Of a stretch of 64,000 nt of DNA, positions 27,313 through 35,791 are shown one piece after another. Each line of letters opens with the position of its first letter. The first letter of the stretch is position 1. The notes under the pieces are model-generated. The model made no database searches and had not been told where the DNA came from. It was given only the letters and a program-made list of their open reading frames with translations. The position numbers and the translations under genes are program-made. The DNA lies in contig VFJS01000002.1 in assembly GCA_009885955.1 (NCBI GenBank), positions 62,001 through 126,000 on the forward strand, in the 5' to 3' direction. The stretch is from Spirochaetia bacterium (GTDB taxonomy: Bacteria > Spirochaetota > UBA4802 > UBA5550).

Positions 27313-27327
27313 CTCTAATAATTATAG
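27313..27327. promoter_or_regulatory. Candidate PerR box before rubrerythrin
   Basis: CTCTAATAATTATAG matches the Bacillus PerR box TTATAATNATTATAA at 11 of 14 defined positions, and lies inside a 17-base near-palindrome (27313-27329), 58 bases before the start codon. A PerR-type gene stands 4 kb upstream in the same block. The match was scored by eye in AT-rich DNA. Confidence 0.5.
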
Positions 27328-27346
27328 AGTTTTCAAACCACTTTTC

Positions 27347-27865
27347 TCATCCGGTCAGGCCCTGAAATACCAGCGGATTCAGCAGCCTCACGCCAAACTC
27401 CTTGTCGAGCATGAATAGGCCGTTCCCGTCATTTCCTATCAGCTTCAGCTTGTTGATAATATCTGTAGCTGTTGCCTCCTCTTCGACCTGTTCGGCAACA
27501 AACCACTGGAGCATGTTATTTGTCGCATGGTCTTTTTCAGAAAGGGCAAGGTCAACAATAGTATGTATCAGGGAAGTCACCTTCTCCTCATGTTTTAAAA
27601 CATCGGTAAATACCTGTTCTGTGGATTTCCATTCAACGGGCGGGCCATCAATGGCCCGGAGTTTAAGCTTCCCGCCTTTATGGAATATATAGTCATAAAA
27701 TCTTTTGGCATGTGAAAATTCTTCAGCTGCCTGAATTTCCATCCATTTCGCAAAGCCAGTAAGACCTATTGACTGGAAATAAGCTGACATGGATAGATAA
27801 AGATATGCGGAATAGATTTCCGCATTTACCTGGTCATTCAGGGCTTTTTCAATTTTTTCATTCAT
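27347..27865 (-). CDS. ftnA: Bacterial non-haem ferritin
   Basis: The 172-residue protein stores iron in a 24-mer shell and oxidises Fe(II) at a di-iron centre. Helices begin at 'LNDQVNAEIYSAYLYLSMSA'; ferroxidase ligands are Glu in 'QVNAEIY', 'EEFSHAKRFYDY' and 'QWFVAEQVEEEA'. ATG at 27865 is chosen because GGAGG lies eight bases upstream; an extension to 27907 runs over the dfx stop. It follows dfx closely (22 bases) and probably shares its promoter, linking iron storage to superoxide removal. Confidence 0.94.
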   Translation of the reverse strand: MNEKIEKALNDQVNAEIYSAYLYLSMSAYFQSIGLTGFAKWMEIQAAEEFSHAKRFYDYIFHKGGKLKLRAIDGPPVEWKSTEQVFTDVLKHEEKVTSLIHTIVDLALSEKDHATNNMLQWFVAEQVEEEATATDIINKLKLIGNDGNGLFMLDKEFGVRLLNPLVFQGLTG

Positions 27866-27887
27866 ATGTTCCTCCGGTTGAGTTTTA

Positions 27888-28265
27888 TTAAGCCTTCCAC
27901 AGTCCATGAAGGTTGCAATACTCCCTGATTGTTACTGTTGAGCCGTCTGTCTTGAAAATAGTTTCCGGCTTATCGCCAGGGTTCAGAAACTGCCTGTATG
28001 ATTTCCCGTCAGCAATCAGCTGAATCCATTCAATGAAGTGCTTATCCTCCATGGGATGGGCAACGCTTCCAACCTTAACTTTAATTCCATCGGGAGTTTT
28101 TTCATAAACAGGGACATGCTTTTCCCTGGCTGCATCAGTTGAATTTTCTTTCAGAAGCGTCATGGGATTCCCGCAGCAGACAAGTTCCCCGCCGCCTGCA
28201 TGAACTACTTCAACCATGTTCCCGCACGTTTGACATTTATACACTTCCAATTTTTCTTTAACCAT
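27888..28265 (-). CDS. dfx: Desulfoferrodoxin (superoxide reductase)
   Basis: The 125-residue two-iron protein reduces superoxide to peroxide without producing oxygen. Centre I is a desulforedoxin-like Cys4 site (C10, C13 and the adjacent pair C29-C30). Centre II ligands are His in 'KHVPVYE', '[12 protein letters not shown]' and the C-terminal 'CNLHG'. AGGAGA precedes the ATG. Gene order dfx-ftn, then rbr, gives superoxide to peroxide to water, with iron stored. Confidence 0.95.
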   Translation of the reverse strand: MVKEKLEVYKCQTCGNMVEVVHAGGGELVCCGNPMTLLKENSTDAAREKHVPVYEKTPDGIKVKVGSVAHPMEDKHFIEWIQLIADGKSYRQFLNPGDKPETIFKTDGSTVTIREYCNLHGLWKA

Positions 28266-28295
28266 ATTGAATCTCCTTTGTTGTGGTTTATTAGA

Positions 28296-28310
28296 TTAAA
28301 TTTAATATAC
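28296..28310. promoter_or_regulatory. Weak PerR-box-like sequence before dfx
   Basis: A 15-base A/T sequence matches the PerR consensus at about 10 of 14 positions and overlaps the palindrome ATTAAATTTAAT, some 31-45 bases before the start codon of dfx. Chance similarity is quite possible in this AT-rich gap. Confidence 0.25.
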
Positions 28311-28338
28311 ATTATTCCAATAGCAAAGGGCAACAGAA

Positions 28339-29328
28339 TTATGATTTCCTGAAAACCCAGTATATATAAAACTTATATGCCAGAACCAGAGGCATTCCGA
28401 TAAAAGCAATAATGAGAAGGATTTTCAGACTAAGAGCGCTTGATGATGAATTAAATATAGTGAGGCTCAGCTCTTTGCCGTTTATACTGCTCACAAGATT
28501 AGGGTAATGGATGGATGCAGCTATTCCCCATAAAAAAGCCATGGACAGGGATGACAGTATGAACACCAGGGCTTTTTTTGTTCCATTGATTAGAGTCTTA
28601 ATCAATGCCATGGATATGATATATGCTGTAGCAAAAAACCAGGCCAGCGGCTTTGAAAAATTTTCAGGCATGAATATCAATGTTCCAAGGGCAGACAATA
28701 TGAACAGGATAAGGGTAACCATCCATACTTTACTTAATACTGTTCTCGATGTATCTTCAAGTGTCCCATCTCCTTTTAGAAAAGCAAACGTGCAGCCCTG
28801 CATCATCATTGCCGAAAGGCCCAGGGTGCCGATTATCAGCGGATAGGGCCTTATCAGGGTAAAAAAACTTCCGGTAAATTCCATTTTATCATCAAGCGGT
28901 ATTCCATATAGTACATTTCCAAGTCCAATGCCCATCAGGAGAGGCGGAATAATGCTGCCGATGACAAATGACCATTTCCATATAGATTTTCTTTTCTCTT
29001 CCAGCATCCAGAATTCCAGGGACACGGCCCTGAAGATCAATCCGAAAAGTATAAGCATGAATGCCAGGTAAAAACCGCTGAAAACTGTCGCATAGGCATT
29101 CGGGAATGCGGCAAACAGGGCGCCGCCTCCAAGGAGCAGCCATACCTCATTTCCATCCCATACCGGTCCGATCATGGTAAACAATTTTTTTGTGTCATTG
29201 TCATCCTGCGACAGGAAAGGGAGAAGGGACCCGATCCCCAGATCAAAGCCGTCCAGAATGGAGAAAATGATGAAAATGATTCCCAGAATTATGTACCATG
29301 TTAACTGCAGATGCTCTAATGTATCCAT
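28339..29328 (-). CDS. cydB: Cytochrome bd quinol oxidase subunit II
   Basis: The 329-residue membrane protein has about eight helices and pairs with CydA. Family segments are 'DGFDLGIGSLLPFL' in helix 1, 'GPVWDGNEVWLLLGGGALFAAFP' region, and 'LRIDL'-like loops. The complex oxidises quinol and reduces O2 with high affinity, protecting anaerobic metabolism. The start is eight bases after the cydA stop. Length is slightly under the enterobacterial form but usual for the family. Confidence 0.94.
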   Translation of the reverse strand: MDTLEHLQLTWYIILGIIFIIFSILDGFDLGIGSLLPFLSQDDNDTKKLFTMIGPVWDGNEVWLLLGGGALFAAFPNAYATVFSGFYLAFMLILFGLIFRAVSLEFWMLEEKRKSIWKWSFVIGSIIPPLLMGIGLGNVLYGIPLDDKMEFTGSFFTLIRPYPLIIGTLGLSAMMMQGCTFAFLKGDGTLEDTSRTVLSKVWMVTLILFILSALGTLIFMPENFSKPLAWFFATAYIISMALIKTLINGTKKALVFILSSLSMAFLWGIAASIHYPNLVSSINGKELSLTIFNSSSSALSLKILLIIAFIGMPLVLAYKFYIYWVFRKS

Positions 29329-29336
29329 GATAAACC

Positions 29337-30671
29337 CTAGTATCCGTCTTCAGCGGCAATAACTTCATCAGACCACTGGTTTAAAATTTTTTTCAGATAG
29401 GTAATGAAAAAGAAAAAGAGTATAATATATATGATGGTGAACATTATGATGGAAAATAAAATCTGTCCGGCCGGGACAACAATTGATACTGCGTCCCGTG
29501 TGCGGAGAATGCCGTATATTGCCCATGGCTGCCTTCCAACTTCAGCTGCAATCCAGCCTGACTCATTGGCAAGAAAGGGTACAGGTATGGAATAGAGAAG
29601 AATCTTCATGAACCTCTTCGATTCAAAAATTTTTTTCCGTATGAGCAGTATGATACTGAAGATTGACAGAGATGCAAAGAATACTCCGGAAGCAATCATG
29701 AAATGATATGACATAAAAGGGAGTAACACCGGGGGCTGGTCTTCTTCAGCGAATTCATTGAGCCCCTTCACGGTGGCATCAGGATCAAAATGTATCATCA
29801 TGCTCAGCAATTTCGGTATAGCGATTTCAAAATGGGTTACCCGGTTTTTTTCATCAGGGATCCCGAAGAGCGTCATGGGGGCCCCTTTTGTTGTAGCCCA
29901 CAACCCTTCGAAAGCCGCCATCTTGGCAGGCTGGGTTATTGCGACCTGAATGGAATGGCCGTGACCCGCTGCGAATTGAAGCATGGATGAAAATACAAAT
30001 ACCAGCAGGGCAATTTTCAGCAGTATGCGGGCGCTCTTGACATTTTTCTCTTTGAGAAGGTACCAGGAACTAATCCCGGCCGCGAATAGTGAACCGGTAA
30101 TCCATGCTCCGATGATCGTATGAATAAAGCGGATAAGGGTTGAGTGGTTAAATGTCGCAGCAAAAAAATCCGTTAAGAATATCCTGCCGTCGATTATTTT
30201 ATATCCATCAGGAGTCTGCATCCAGGAATTTGCTATGATGATCCAGAATCCTGATAAATGAGAGCCTATAAGTACAAGAATTGCTGAAATAAGGTATGCT
30301 CTTTGTGAAACCTTTTTCCTGCCGAACATGAGTATACCGAGGAAAATGGATTCAAGAAAGAATGCGAAAATTGCCTCTGCAGCAAGGGGCGCTCCGAAAA
30401 TATCACCCACCTTTCTGGAAAAATTTGACCAGTTGGTGCCAAAGGCAAATTCAAGAACAATTCCCGTGGCAACACCGATGGTAAAAACAAGGCCGAATAT
30501 CTTTACAAGAAAGGTCGAAATATTTTCATAAAATTCTTCACCTGTTTTCAGGTGAAGGGATTCAATGATGACTATTATCAGTATAAGGCCAATACTCAAT
30601 GGAGGGAATAGAAAGTGAAATCCAGCTGTCAGGCCGAATTGAATCCTTGATAATAGAACTGCGTCCATCAT
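29337..30671 (-). CDS. cydA: Cytochrome bd quinol oxidase subunit I
   Basis: The 444-residue subunit carries haems b558, b595 and d. Visible are His19 in 'GFHFLFPPLSIG', the 'NSWMQTPDGY' segment, the quinol-binding loop beginning near residue 240, and 'AEVGRQPWAIYG', a hallmark near residue 385. The Q-loop is of the short type. It lies 22 bases after the PerR-type gene and eight before cydB, forming one operon. CydDC exporter genes were not seen in the window. Confidence 0.95.
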   Translation of the reverse strand: MMDAVLLSRIQFGLTAGFHFLFPPLSIGLILIIVIIESLHLKTGEEFYENISTFLVKIFGLVFTIGVATGIVLEFAFGTNWSNFSRKVGDIFGAPLAAEAIFAFFLESIFLGILMFGRKKVSQRAYLISAILVLIGSHLSGFWIIIANSWMQTPDGYKIIDGRIFLTDFFAATFNHSTLIRFIHTIIGAWITGSLFAAGISSWYLLKEKNVKSARILLKIALLVFVFSSMLQFAAGHGHSIQVAITQPAKMAAFEGLWATTKGAPMTLFGIPDEKNRVTHFEIAIPKLLSMMIHFDPDATVKGLNEFAEEDQPPVLLPFMSYHFMIASGVFFASLSIFSIILLIRKKIFESKRFMKILLYSIPVPFLANESGWIAAEVGRQPWAIYGILRTRDAVSIVVPAGQILFSIIMFTIIYIILFFFFITYLKKILNQWSDEVIAAEDGY

Positions 30672-30693
30672 TTATTCATCCTGTTATACACCA

Positions 30694-31104
30694 TTATTTC
30701 ATCTGGCAGTATCTGCATATTCCCATAAAATATATATGACTGTCAATGATAATATGCTCATCAATCTTTTTTCGTCCTTTGAGCGGATTGATAATCGAAA
30801 TATCATATAATTGGCTGCAGTATATGCATTTCAGGTGAGCATGATCATCCATGGCCGCATCAAATTTTACCTCTTTCTCCTCTATTGTTAACATTTTAAC
30901 AATATGCCTGTCATTGAGCAGTTTCAACGTATTGTAAACTGTAGTTTTCGAGAGAGTAGGTATTTCACTGGAGATATCCCTGTGAATGGTGTCAACTGTA
31001 GGGTGGTTCCTGGATGTAAGAAGGTATTTAAGGATTTTAATCCTGTGAAAGGACGGTTTTACTCCTTTTTCATAAAGAATGCTTTTTATTTCTGTGTCTT
31101 TCAT
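30694..31104 (-). CDS. perR: Fur-family regulator, PerR type
   Basis: The 136-residue repressor has an N-terminal winged helix and a C-terminal dimerisation domain. Structural zinc Cys pairs are C93-C96 and C130-C133. Regulatory metal ligands can be placed at H34, D82, H88, H90 and D101; Asp (not Glu) at the last position is what separates H2O2-sensing PerR from Fur. It heads the cydAB operon and lies in a block with dfx, ftn and rbr, its expected targets. In this family, metal-catalysed oxidation of a His releases the repressor from DNA. Confidence 0.85.
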   Translation of the reverse strand: MKDTEIKSILYEKGVKPSFHRIKILKYLLTSRNHPTVDTIHRDISSEIPTLSKTTVYNTLKLLNDRHIVKMLTIEEKEVKFDAAMDDHAHLKCIYCSQLYDISIINPLKGRKKIDEHIIIDSHIYFMGICRYCQMK

Positions 31105-31152
31105 AATTTTTTATATTTATTCATACAATTAACTTAATAAGATAAAAAGCAA

Positions 31153-31167
31153 TTATTATATTTATCA
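31153..31167. promoter_or_regulatory. Possible PerR self-operator
   Basis: TTATTATATTTATCA matches the PerR box at 11 of 14 positions, about 48 bases before the perR start. The surroundings are very AT-rich, so support is weak without footprint or conservation data. Confidence 0.25.
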
Positions 31168-31331
31168 AATTTTAAATAATTAAATATCTGAAATATATCA
31201 TATGAGTTGAATATGAATACTGATTAAAATTTTTCTTAGAATATTTAAATTTAATATAAAATTAGTTTGATTTTTTTGAATATGAATAGTAATCAATGAT
31301 TATGATTAAGATTATAGATGCCGGAGCAAAA

Positions 31332-32801
31332 ATGACAAAAGTTGAACATCAGTTAAATGATAAATGGGAAAAGCCGGCTATAAAATTTTTCAAAAGTATT
31401 TCTGTCAGGGTGACTATTCTTGTAATAGGAATACTTTCCATAGGTATAGGAATTACAATAACATACTATCTAAAATCACAAAATGCGACAGTCATTGAAT
31501 CAAGGGAGAGCGCCATCAGGGAGGAGGTGAATGTACTCTACCTTGCTATTAAAAATAATATGCTCGCCGGAGAGGCCCCCATTGCTGTGGAACTGTTCAG
31601 GGAGCTTGCCAGGATAGAGGATATTGGTGATATCAGGCTCTACAGGGCAAATGGTATCAGCGCATTTTCGGACAATAGCACTCTCGACTATGTGAACAGC
31701 TATCTGAGGACGGATAAATTTGCCAGGAAATCATCATTCCTTCCCAGGGATGTAATTGATGATGAAAACTTTAAAAAGGCTGTGAAAAATGTTGATGATG
31801 TTACGGTTCAGGATGTGGACGGGGCTCAAAAAAAGCTTATAATCTACAAAACCCTTATCAATCAGCCAAAATGCTCCAGGTGTCATGGGCTGGACCATGT
31901 AATCAGGGGGGTAATCAGGATATCCTCCCCGCTTGATACCATGTACATGAAGACCAGGGGGAATCTTATACTTTCGATAGTAATTTACAGCATTGTTGTA
32001 TTTATTTTATCTTTATCAATCATCTATTTTATAAATAAAATTGTCATTAGAAGAATTTATGGAATTGGAAGGCTGGTACAGGGTGTTGGTTCCGGTGATT
32101 TTAAAACAAAAATCAAGGTCGTCCAGAACGATGAACTCGGGATGCTTGGAAACCAGATAAACAGGATGATAGACGGCCTCAATGAACATTTTAAGCTTTC
32201 AAAGTTTGTTTCGAAATCGACAATGGACCATATCAGATCGACCGATGAAATCAAACTAGGCGGCGAGAAAAGGATTATGACCGTCCTCTTTACCGATATC
32301 AGGGGATTCACATCTTATTCAGAAAGCAGGGATCCCGACGAAATAATGAAAATGCTGAATATTGTTATGAACATGCAGGCGGAAATAATCGACAGGCATG
32401 GCGGCGATATAGATAAATATGTGGGCGATGAGATCATGGCAACTTTTTATGGCGAGGATATGGTATTGAATGCTGCTGCTGCGGCAGTTGAAATAAAAAA
32501 AATGTTCAAGGAAAGATTCTCAGAACCTGGAAATGAGGTGCATATCGGTATAGGAATAAATACCGGAGAGATGATCTCGGGAAATCTCGGTTCAGGTAAC
32601 AGGATGGACAGGACTGTCATTGGTGATTCTGTTAATGTAGGTTCAAGACTGTGCTCTGTTGCAGGAAAAAATGTAATTGTTCTTTCTGAATACAGCTACG
32701 CATACATTCAGGAGAGGGTAACTGTCAGGGAGCATGAACCTATAAAGGTAAAAGGGAAATCAGTGCCAGTAAAAATTTATATTCTCAGGGATATCGTATG
32801 A
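31332..32801 (+). CDS. Membrane adenylate cyclase with periplasmic c-haem sensor domain
   Basis: From ATG 31332 (GGAG six bases before; the frame opens at 31296) the product is 489 residues. Order: helix about 20-45, periplasmic domain about 46-205 with a CxxCH haem site at C181-C184-H185, helix about 210-235, HAMP about 235-290, class III cyclase about 315-485. Catalytic features are complete: metal Asp in 'FTDIRGFT', Lys and Asp in 'DKYVGDE', and 'DSVNVGSRL' with the transition-state Asn/Arg. The Lys favours ATP, so cAMP is the expected product. Periplasmic c-haem sensors are known from Geobacter chemoreceptors. Its stop overlaps the next gene (ATGA). Confidence 0.85.
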   Translation: MTKVEHQLNDKWEKPAIKFFKSISVRVTILVIGILSIGIGITITYYLKSQNATVIESRESAIREEVNVLYLAIKNNMLAGEAPIAVELFRELARIEDIGDIRLYRANGISAFSDNSTLDYVNSYLRTDKFARKSSFLPRDVIDDENFKKAVKNVDDVTVQDVDGAQKKLIIYKTLINQPKCSRCHGLDHVIRGVIRISSPLDTMYMKTRGNLILSIVIYSIVVFILSLSIIYFINKIVIRRIYGIGRLVQGVGSGDFKTKIKVVQNDELGMLGNQINRMIDGLNEHFKLSKFVSKSTMDHIRSTDEIKLGGEKRIMTVLFTDIRGFTSYSESRDPDEIMKMLNIVMNMQAEIIDRHGGDIDKYVGDEIMATFYGEDMVLNAAAAAVEIKKMFKERFSEPGNEVHIGIGINTGEMISGNLGSGNRMDRTVIGDSVNVGSRLCSVAGKNVIVLSEYSYAYIQERVTVREHEPIKVKGKSVPVKIYILRDIV

Positions 32802-33310
32802 AAAAGTTGATTATATGTATGGCGGTAGTTTTTATAGGTGGATGCTCTCAAAAGAAACAGGAAATTTTCTTTGCCCTTCCCGATGATTATAAAAAATGGA
32901 AAAAAACTGTTGATAAAGTTCTGGATTATACTGTCCCCGGGCATGGCGCAACTTTCAGGGTAATATATGCCAATGATATAGCTTTCAAGCCTGCAAGGGA
33001 GAAGGATCTGCAGGGGAGGGAGAGAGTTGTCATGAAAGAAGGGTCAATCATAATCAAGGAAATATATAAAAGACGGGAGGATATAAACCGTGAGATCCCG
33101 CTTCTCACTATCATGAAAAAAGAGAGCGCAAATGAACTTGCCATAAAAAACTGGCTTTTTATTCTGAAAAAGCCGGGACAGAAGGCTGAAGCCGTTACTG
33201 GAAGAATGTGTATAGGGTGCCATGAATCGGCAAATGAAGCCCACCCGTATTTTGATAATAATCCTGGAAACCTTTTCAGGGATTATCTTTTTGCCCCTAT
33301 TCTTAAATAA
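32798..33310 (+). CDS. Cytochrome P460-like c-haem lipoprotein
   Basis: The 170-residue lipoprotein has a lipobox ending at 'GGCS' (Cys about 16) and one c-type haem motif CIGCH starting at residue 138. The core 'DYTVPGHGATFRVIYAND' and 'IIIKEIYK' match the cytochrome P460 family. It overlaps the cyclase by four bases, so both are made together; the natural inference is a periplasmic redox or ligand partner of the sensor domain. The family's cross-linking Lys cannot be verified by eye. Confidence 0.75.
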   Translation: MKKLIICMAVVFIGGCSQKKQEIFFALPDDYKKWKKTVDKVLDYTVPGHGATFRVIYANDIAFKPAREKDLQGRERVVMKEGSIIIKEIYKRREDINREIPLLTIMKKESANELAIKNWLFILKKPGQKAEAVTGRMCIGCHESANEAHPYFDNNPGNLFRDYLFAPILK

Positions 33311-33326
33311 CGGATTTCCGTTATTT
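33305..33326 (+). terminator. Hairpin at the cytochrome gene stop
   Basis: AAATAACGG (33305-33313) pairs with CCGTTATTT (33318-33326), beginning within the stop region. A T-run is lacking, so it is a terminator candidate only. Confidence 0.4.
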
Positions 33327-33378
33327 ACAACCAAGTTTCCTCCCGTTTCGGGTATTATTTCAAAATAATGTATTAGTG

Positions 33379-33407
33379 TTGACAAAAAATAATAGTATCA
33401 TTGTGAT
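33379..33407 (+). promoter_or_regulatory. Promoter of the ferredoxin-like gene
   Basis: TTGACA (33379-33384) is exact consensus; TGTGAT (33402-33407) is a fair -10 with 17-base spacing. It lies 53 bases before the chosen start. Confidence 0.5.
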
Positions 33408-33410
33408 GTC

Positions 33411-33431
33411 ATTGTTAGAAATCCTAACAAT
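33411..33431. promoter_or_regulatory. Operator-like inverted repeat at the transcription start
   Basis: ATTGTTAG (33411-33418) and CTAACAAT (33424-33431) are perfect arms with a five-base centre, located just after the -10, where a MarR-type dimer would block initiation. The nearby MarR gene (34332) is the obvious candidate binder. Confidence 0.5.
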
Positions 33432-33459
33432 AAAATATTATAGTTGCAGGGATAAGATT

Positions 33460-34296
33460 ATGGAAAGAGATATTATTACAATAGATGAAAAATTATGCAA
33501 CGGCTGCGGCCAGTGCGTTCCAGGATGCCCTGAGGGGGCGCTTCAGATCATTGACGGAAAAGCCAGGCTCATCAGCGATCTTTTCTGCGATGGCCTGGGC
33601 GCATGTATAGGGGAGTGTCCCGAAGGCGCAATTTTTATTGAAAAAAGGGAAGCAGAACCATATAATGAAGTAATAGTCATGGGTAATATTGTGAAACACG
33701 GGGAATCGACAATCCGCGCGCATCTGCTTCATTTAAGAGACCACAATGAAACAGTCTACCTGAATACAGCCATCAAGTTTTTGAAAGATAATGGGTTAAA
33801 AGTGCCTGATGATTTGACAGGAGAGAGCAGGCCACCGGAAAAGCATCCGCACAAACATGGTGAATGCCAGGGTTCGGCTGAAAAAGAAATCCATCATTCC
33901 GGCACCAGTTCAGGCCCGGTTTCTGCGCAATCGCACCTGAGCCAGTGGCCCATACAGCTCCAGCTGGTGAATTCCAAGGCTCCATATTTTAATGGCGCAG
34001 ATCTGCTGATTGCAGCGGACTGTGTCCCGTTCAGCATTGCCGATTTCCATGAAAAATTTTTAAAGGATAAAAAGCTGATCATATTCTGCCCGAAACTTGA
34101 TTCAACAATAGACAATTATATCGAAAAACTTAAGGATATCTTCACCAATCAGAATATAAAATCCATCACAATAGCCCATATGGAGGTTCCCTGCTGTTTC
34201 GGTATCAGTAAAATTGTTGAAACTTCATTGCAGAAAGCGGGAGTGACAATTCCTGTTAAGGATTTAACAATTTCCATAGACGGAAAAGTAAAATAG
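33460..34296 (+). CDS. 4Fe-4S ferredoxin-domain protein
   Basis: ATG at 33460 with CAGGG upstream gives 278 residues; the upstream frame extension covers promoter and operator. Two 4Fe-4S motifs lie at about residues 13-65 ('CNGCGQCVPGCPEGAL' and 'CDGLGACIGECPEGAI'). A His/Cys-rich linker (about 145-175) joins a C-terminal domain with 'LIAADCVPF', 'FCPKLD' and 'VPCCFGI', whose cysteines may bind another metal centre. This is a common anaerobe family without a settled function; a redox or nitrogen-oxide related role is possible. A MarR-type gene follows 35 bases later. Confidence 0.8.
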   Translation: MERDIITIDEKLCNGCGQCVPGCPEGALQIIDGKARLISDLFCDGLGACIGECPEGAIFIEKREAEPYNEVIVMGNIVKHGESTIRAHLLHLRDHNETVYLNTAIKFLKDNGLKVPDDLTGESRPPEKHPHKHGECQGSAEKEIHHSGTSSGPVSAQSHLSQWPIQLQLVNSKAPYFNGADLLIAADCVPFSIADFHEKFLKDKKLIIFCPKLDSTIDNYIEKLKDIFTNQNIKSITIAHMEVPCCFGISKIVETSLQKAGVTIPVKDLTISIDGKVK

Positions 34297-34331
34297 TAAA
34301 AAACTAATAACGGTAGTGTTGATTTTATCAT

Positions 34332-34925
34332 ATGAATAAAGATTCAGTCCATATAGATGAAAGTATTGTTTTGATACTCGAAAAATTAAACCAGATCCAG
34401 CGTTCCCTGATGTGGGAAATTGCCATAAAGGAGAAGGTCAGCCCGGTTCAGATGCAGTTCCTCGTTTATATTGAAAAGAATCCTGACAGCCTCTGCAAAG
34501 TAAGTGTGTTGTCAAGGGAATTTGAGTTGACCAAGGCGACTGTCAGCGACGCAATCACCACACTTGTTAGCAAGAAGTTAGTCGTAAGGGTAAAGGAAAA
34601 AGAAGACAAAAGATCTTTTCACATTGTGCTGACAGGAATGGGAAAGAAAGTTGTTAAAAAGGTTTCCAGGTGGTCAGATGTTTTAAAGTCGCAAATTGAA
34701 AATTTTCCTGCTCATCAGAAGGAGACGGTTTTTTTGTTTCTTATGGAACTTGTTAAGTCATTGTTTGATGAAGGTGCCATTAATACGCCGAGAATATGCC
34801 TTACATGCGGTAATTTTCAAAAAAATGCAGATACTGACATATCAACTCCTTACCGGTGTAACCTTACAGGCAAAAATATTTCAATCAACGACCTGAATGT
34901 GGGATGCAGCAATTTCGTAAAGTAA
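34332..34925 (+). CDS. MarR-family regulator with Cys-rich C-terminus
   Basis: The 197-residue protein has a MarR winged-helix domain (about 10-145, wing 'KEKEDKRSFHIVLTGMG') and an added tail with CLTCGNF, YRCNLTG and GCSNF (about 157-195). Four cysteines there could hold zinc or an Fe-S cluster and give redox or metal control of DNA binding. It is downstream of the ferredoxin-like gene and probably controls that unit, including itself, through the inverted repeat at 33411. Confidence 0.8.
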   Translation: MNKDSVHIDESIVLILEKLNQIQRSLMWEIAIKEKVSPVQMQFLVYIEKNPDSLCKVSVLSREFELTKATVSDAITTLVSKKLVVRVKEKEDKRSFHIVLTGMGKKVVKKVSRWSDVLKSQIENFPAHQKETVFLFLMELVKSLFDEGAINTPRICLTCGNFQKNADTDISTPYRCNLTGKNISINDLNVGCSNFVK

Positions 34926-34949
34926 AAGGTATTTGCCGGATACTGTTTT

Positions 34950-35759
34950 TCAGCTTTGAAAAAGTTTGTTAAGATTATCAAAATTCAATTCATTTCTTAT
35001 CCCGAATCTTGTAATTGAAAAATCATATTTCACGGGATCTTCCGGGGAAATCATCCTGAACCCTTCAGTAACCTCCAGGGCTGTTTTTAAATCTCCGTTT
35101 ATTCTCGCGGTAAAATTATACATGCTCCCGAACCTGTGCATATGGGTGTCGAGTGGAATGATCAGCTTGGATGCATCAACACCGGCCCATCCGCCTGGAT
35201 CCACTTTATCTTTTCTGACCATCCATCTTAAATAGAGATTGAGCCTTTTGCATGCGCTTTTTTTTTCAGGATCCGGAAGCAGGGTGTTGCTTTTTTGAAA
35301 AGATTCACCCTTCAATTCTTTCACAAAAAAAGTCATCGCAGGTAATATATTTTTATCAGCGGGATTATAGCCTTTAAGAAAACAGTCATGAAGTGTGCCA
35401 TGGAGATGCAGTACTTTCCTGATGCCGGATAAAAAATCAGCAATATCACAGCCGGATGTGAATCTGTGTTTAAAATCTTTACAGAACGTACTGAATTTCC
35501 CGCTTCTGCTGGCCGTAATAAAATTTTTGGGCCTATGACCCAGGAGGTTTAATATTTTTCCCACAGATACGAGGATTTGGGATACCCTGCCATAGGCAAG
35601 GGATGATGCGATTAATCCGACAATCTCTCTATCTTCAATTTTTTTATATTCAGATAAAAATTGGAGGGGATCAGGTGAGATATATTTTTTCCTGTTGTAT
35701 ATTGTATAAATCTTTTCAAGGGACTGCCGGTCAATTATATGCATTTCAAAGGATTGCAT
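34950..35759 (-). CDS. DUF2400/TIGR02757 family protein
   Basis: The 269-residue cytoplasmic protein matches the TIGR02757 family, seen by its 'DREIVGLIASSLAYGRVSQI' N-terminal segment, 'FKHRFTSGCDI', 'LRWMVRKDKVDPGGW' and the C-terminal 'KYDFSITRFGIR'. The family is thought to adopt a helix-hairpin-helix glycosylase-like fold, but no function has been shown. It stands between the convergent MarR gene and the MerR gene, 32 bases after the latter, in a likely two-gene unit. Confidence 0.85.
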   Translation of the reverse strand: MQSFEMHIIDRQSLEKIYTIYNRKKYISPDPLQFLSEYKKIEDREIVGLIASSLAYGRVSQILVSVGKILNLLGHRPKNFITASRSGKFSTFCKDFKHRFTSGCDIADFLSGIRKVLHLHGTLHDCFLKGYNPADKNILPAMTFFVKELKGESFQKSNTLLPDPEKKSACKRLNLYLRWMVRKDKVDPGGWAGVDASKLIIPLDTHMHRFGSMYNFTARINGDLKTALEVTEGFRMISPEDPVKYDFSITRFGIRNELNFDNLNKLFQS

Positions 35760-35791
35760 CAGATTGAATTATCTGGAAACAAAACAGCTGT

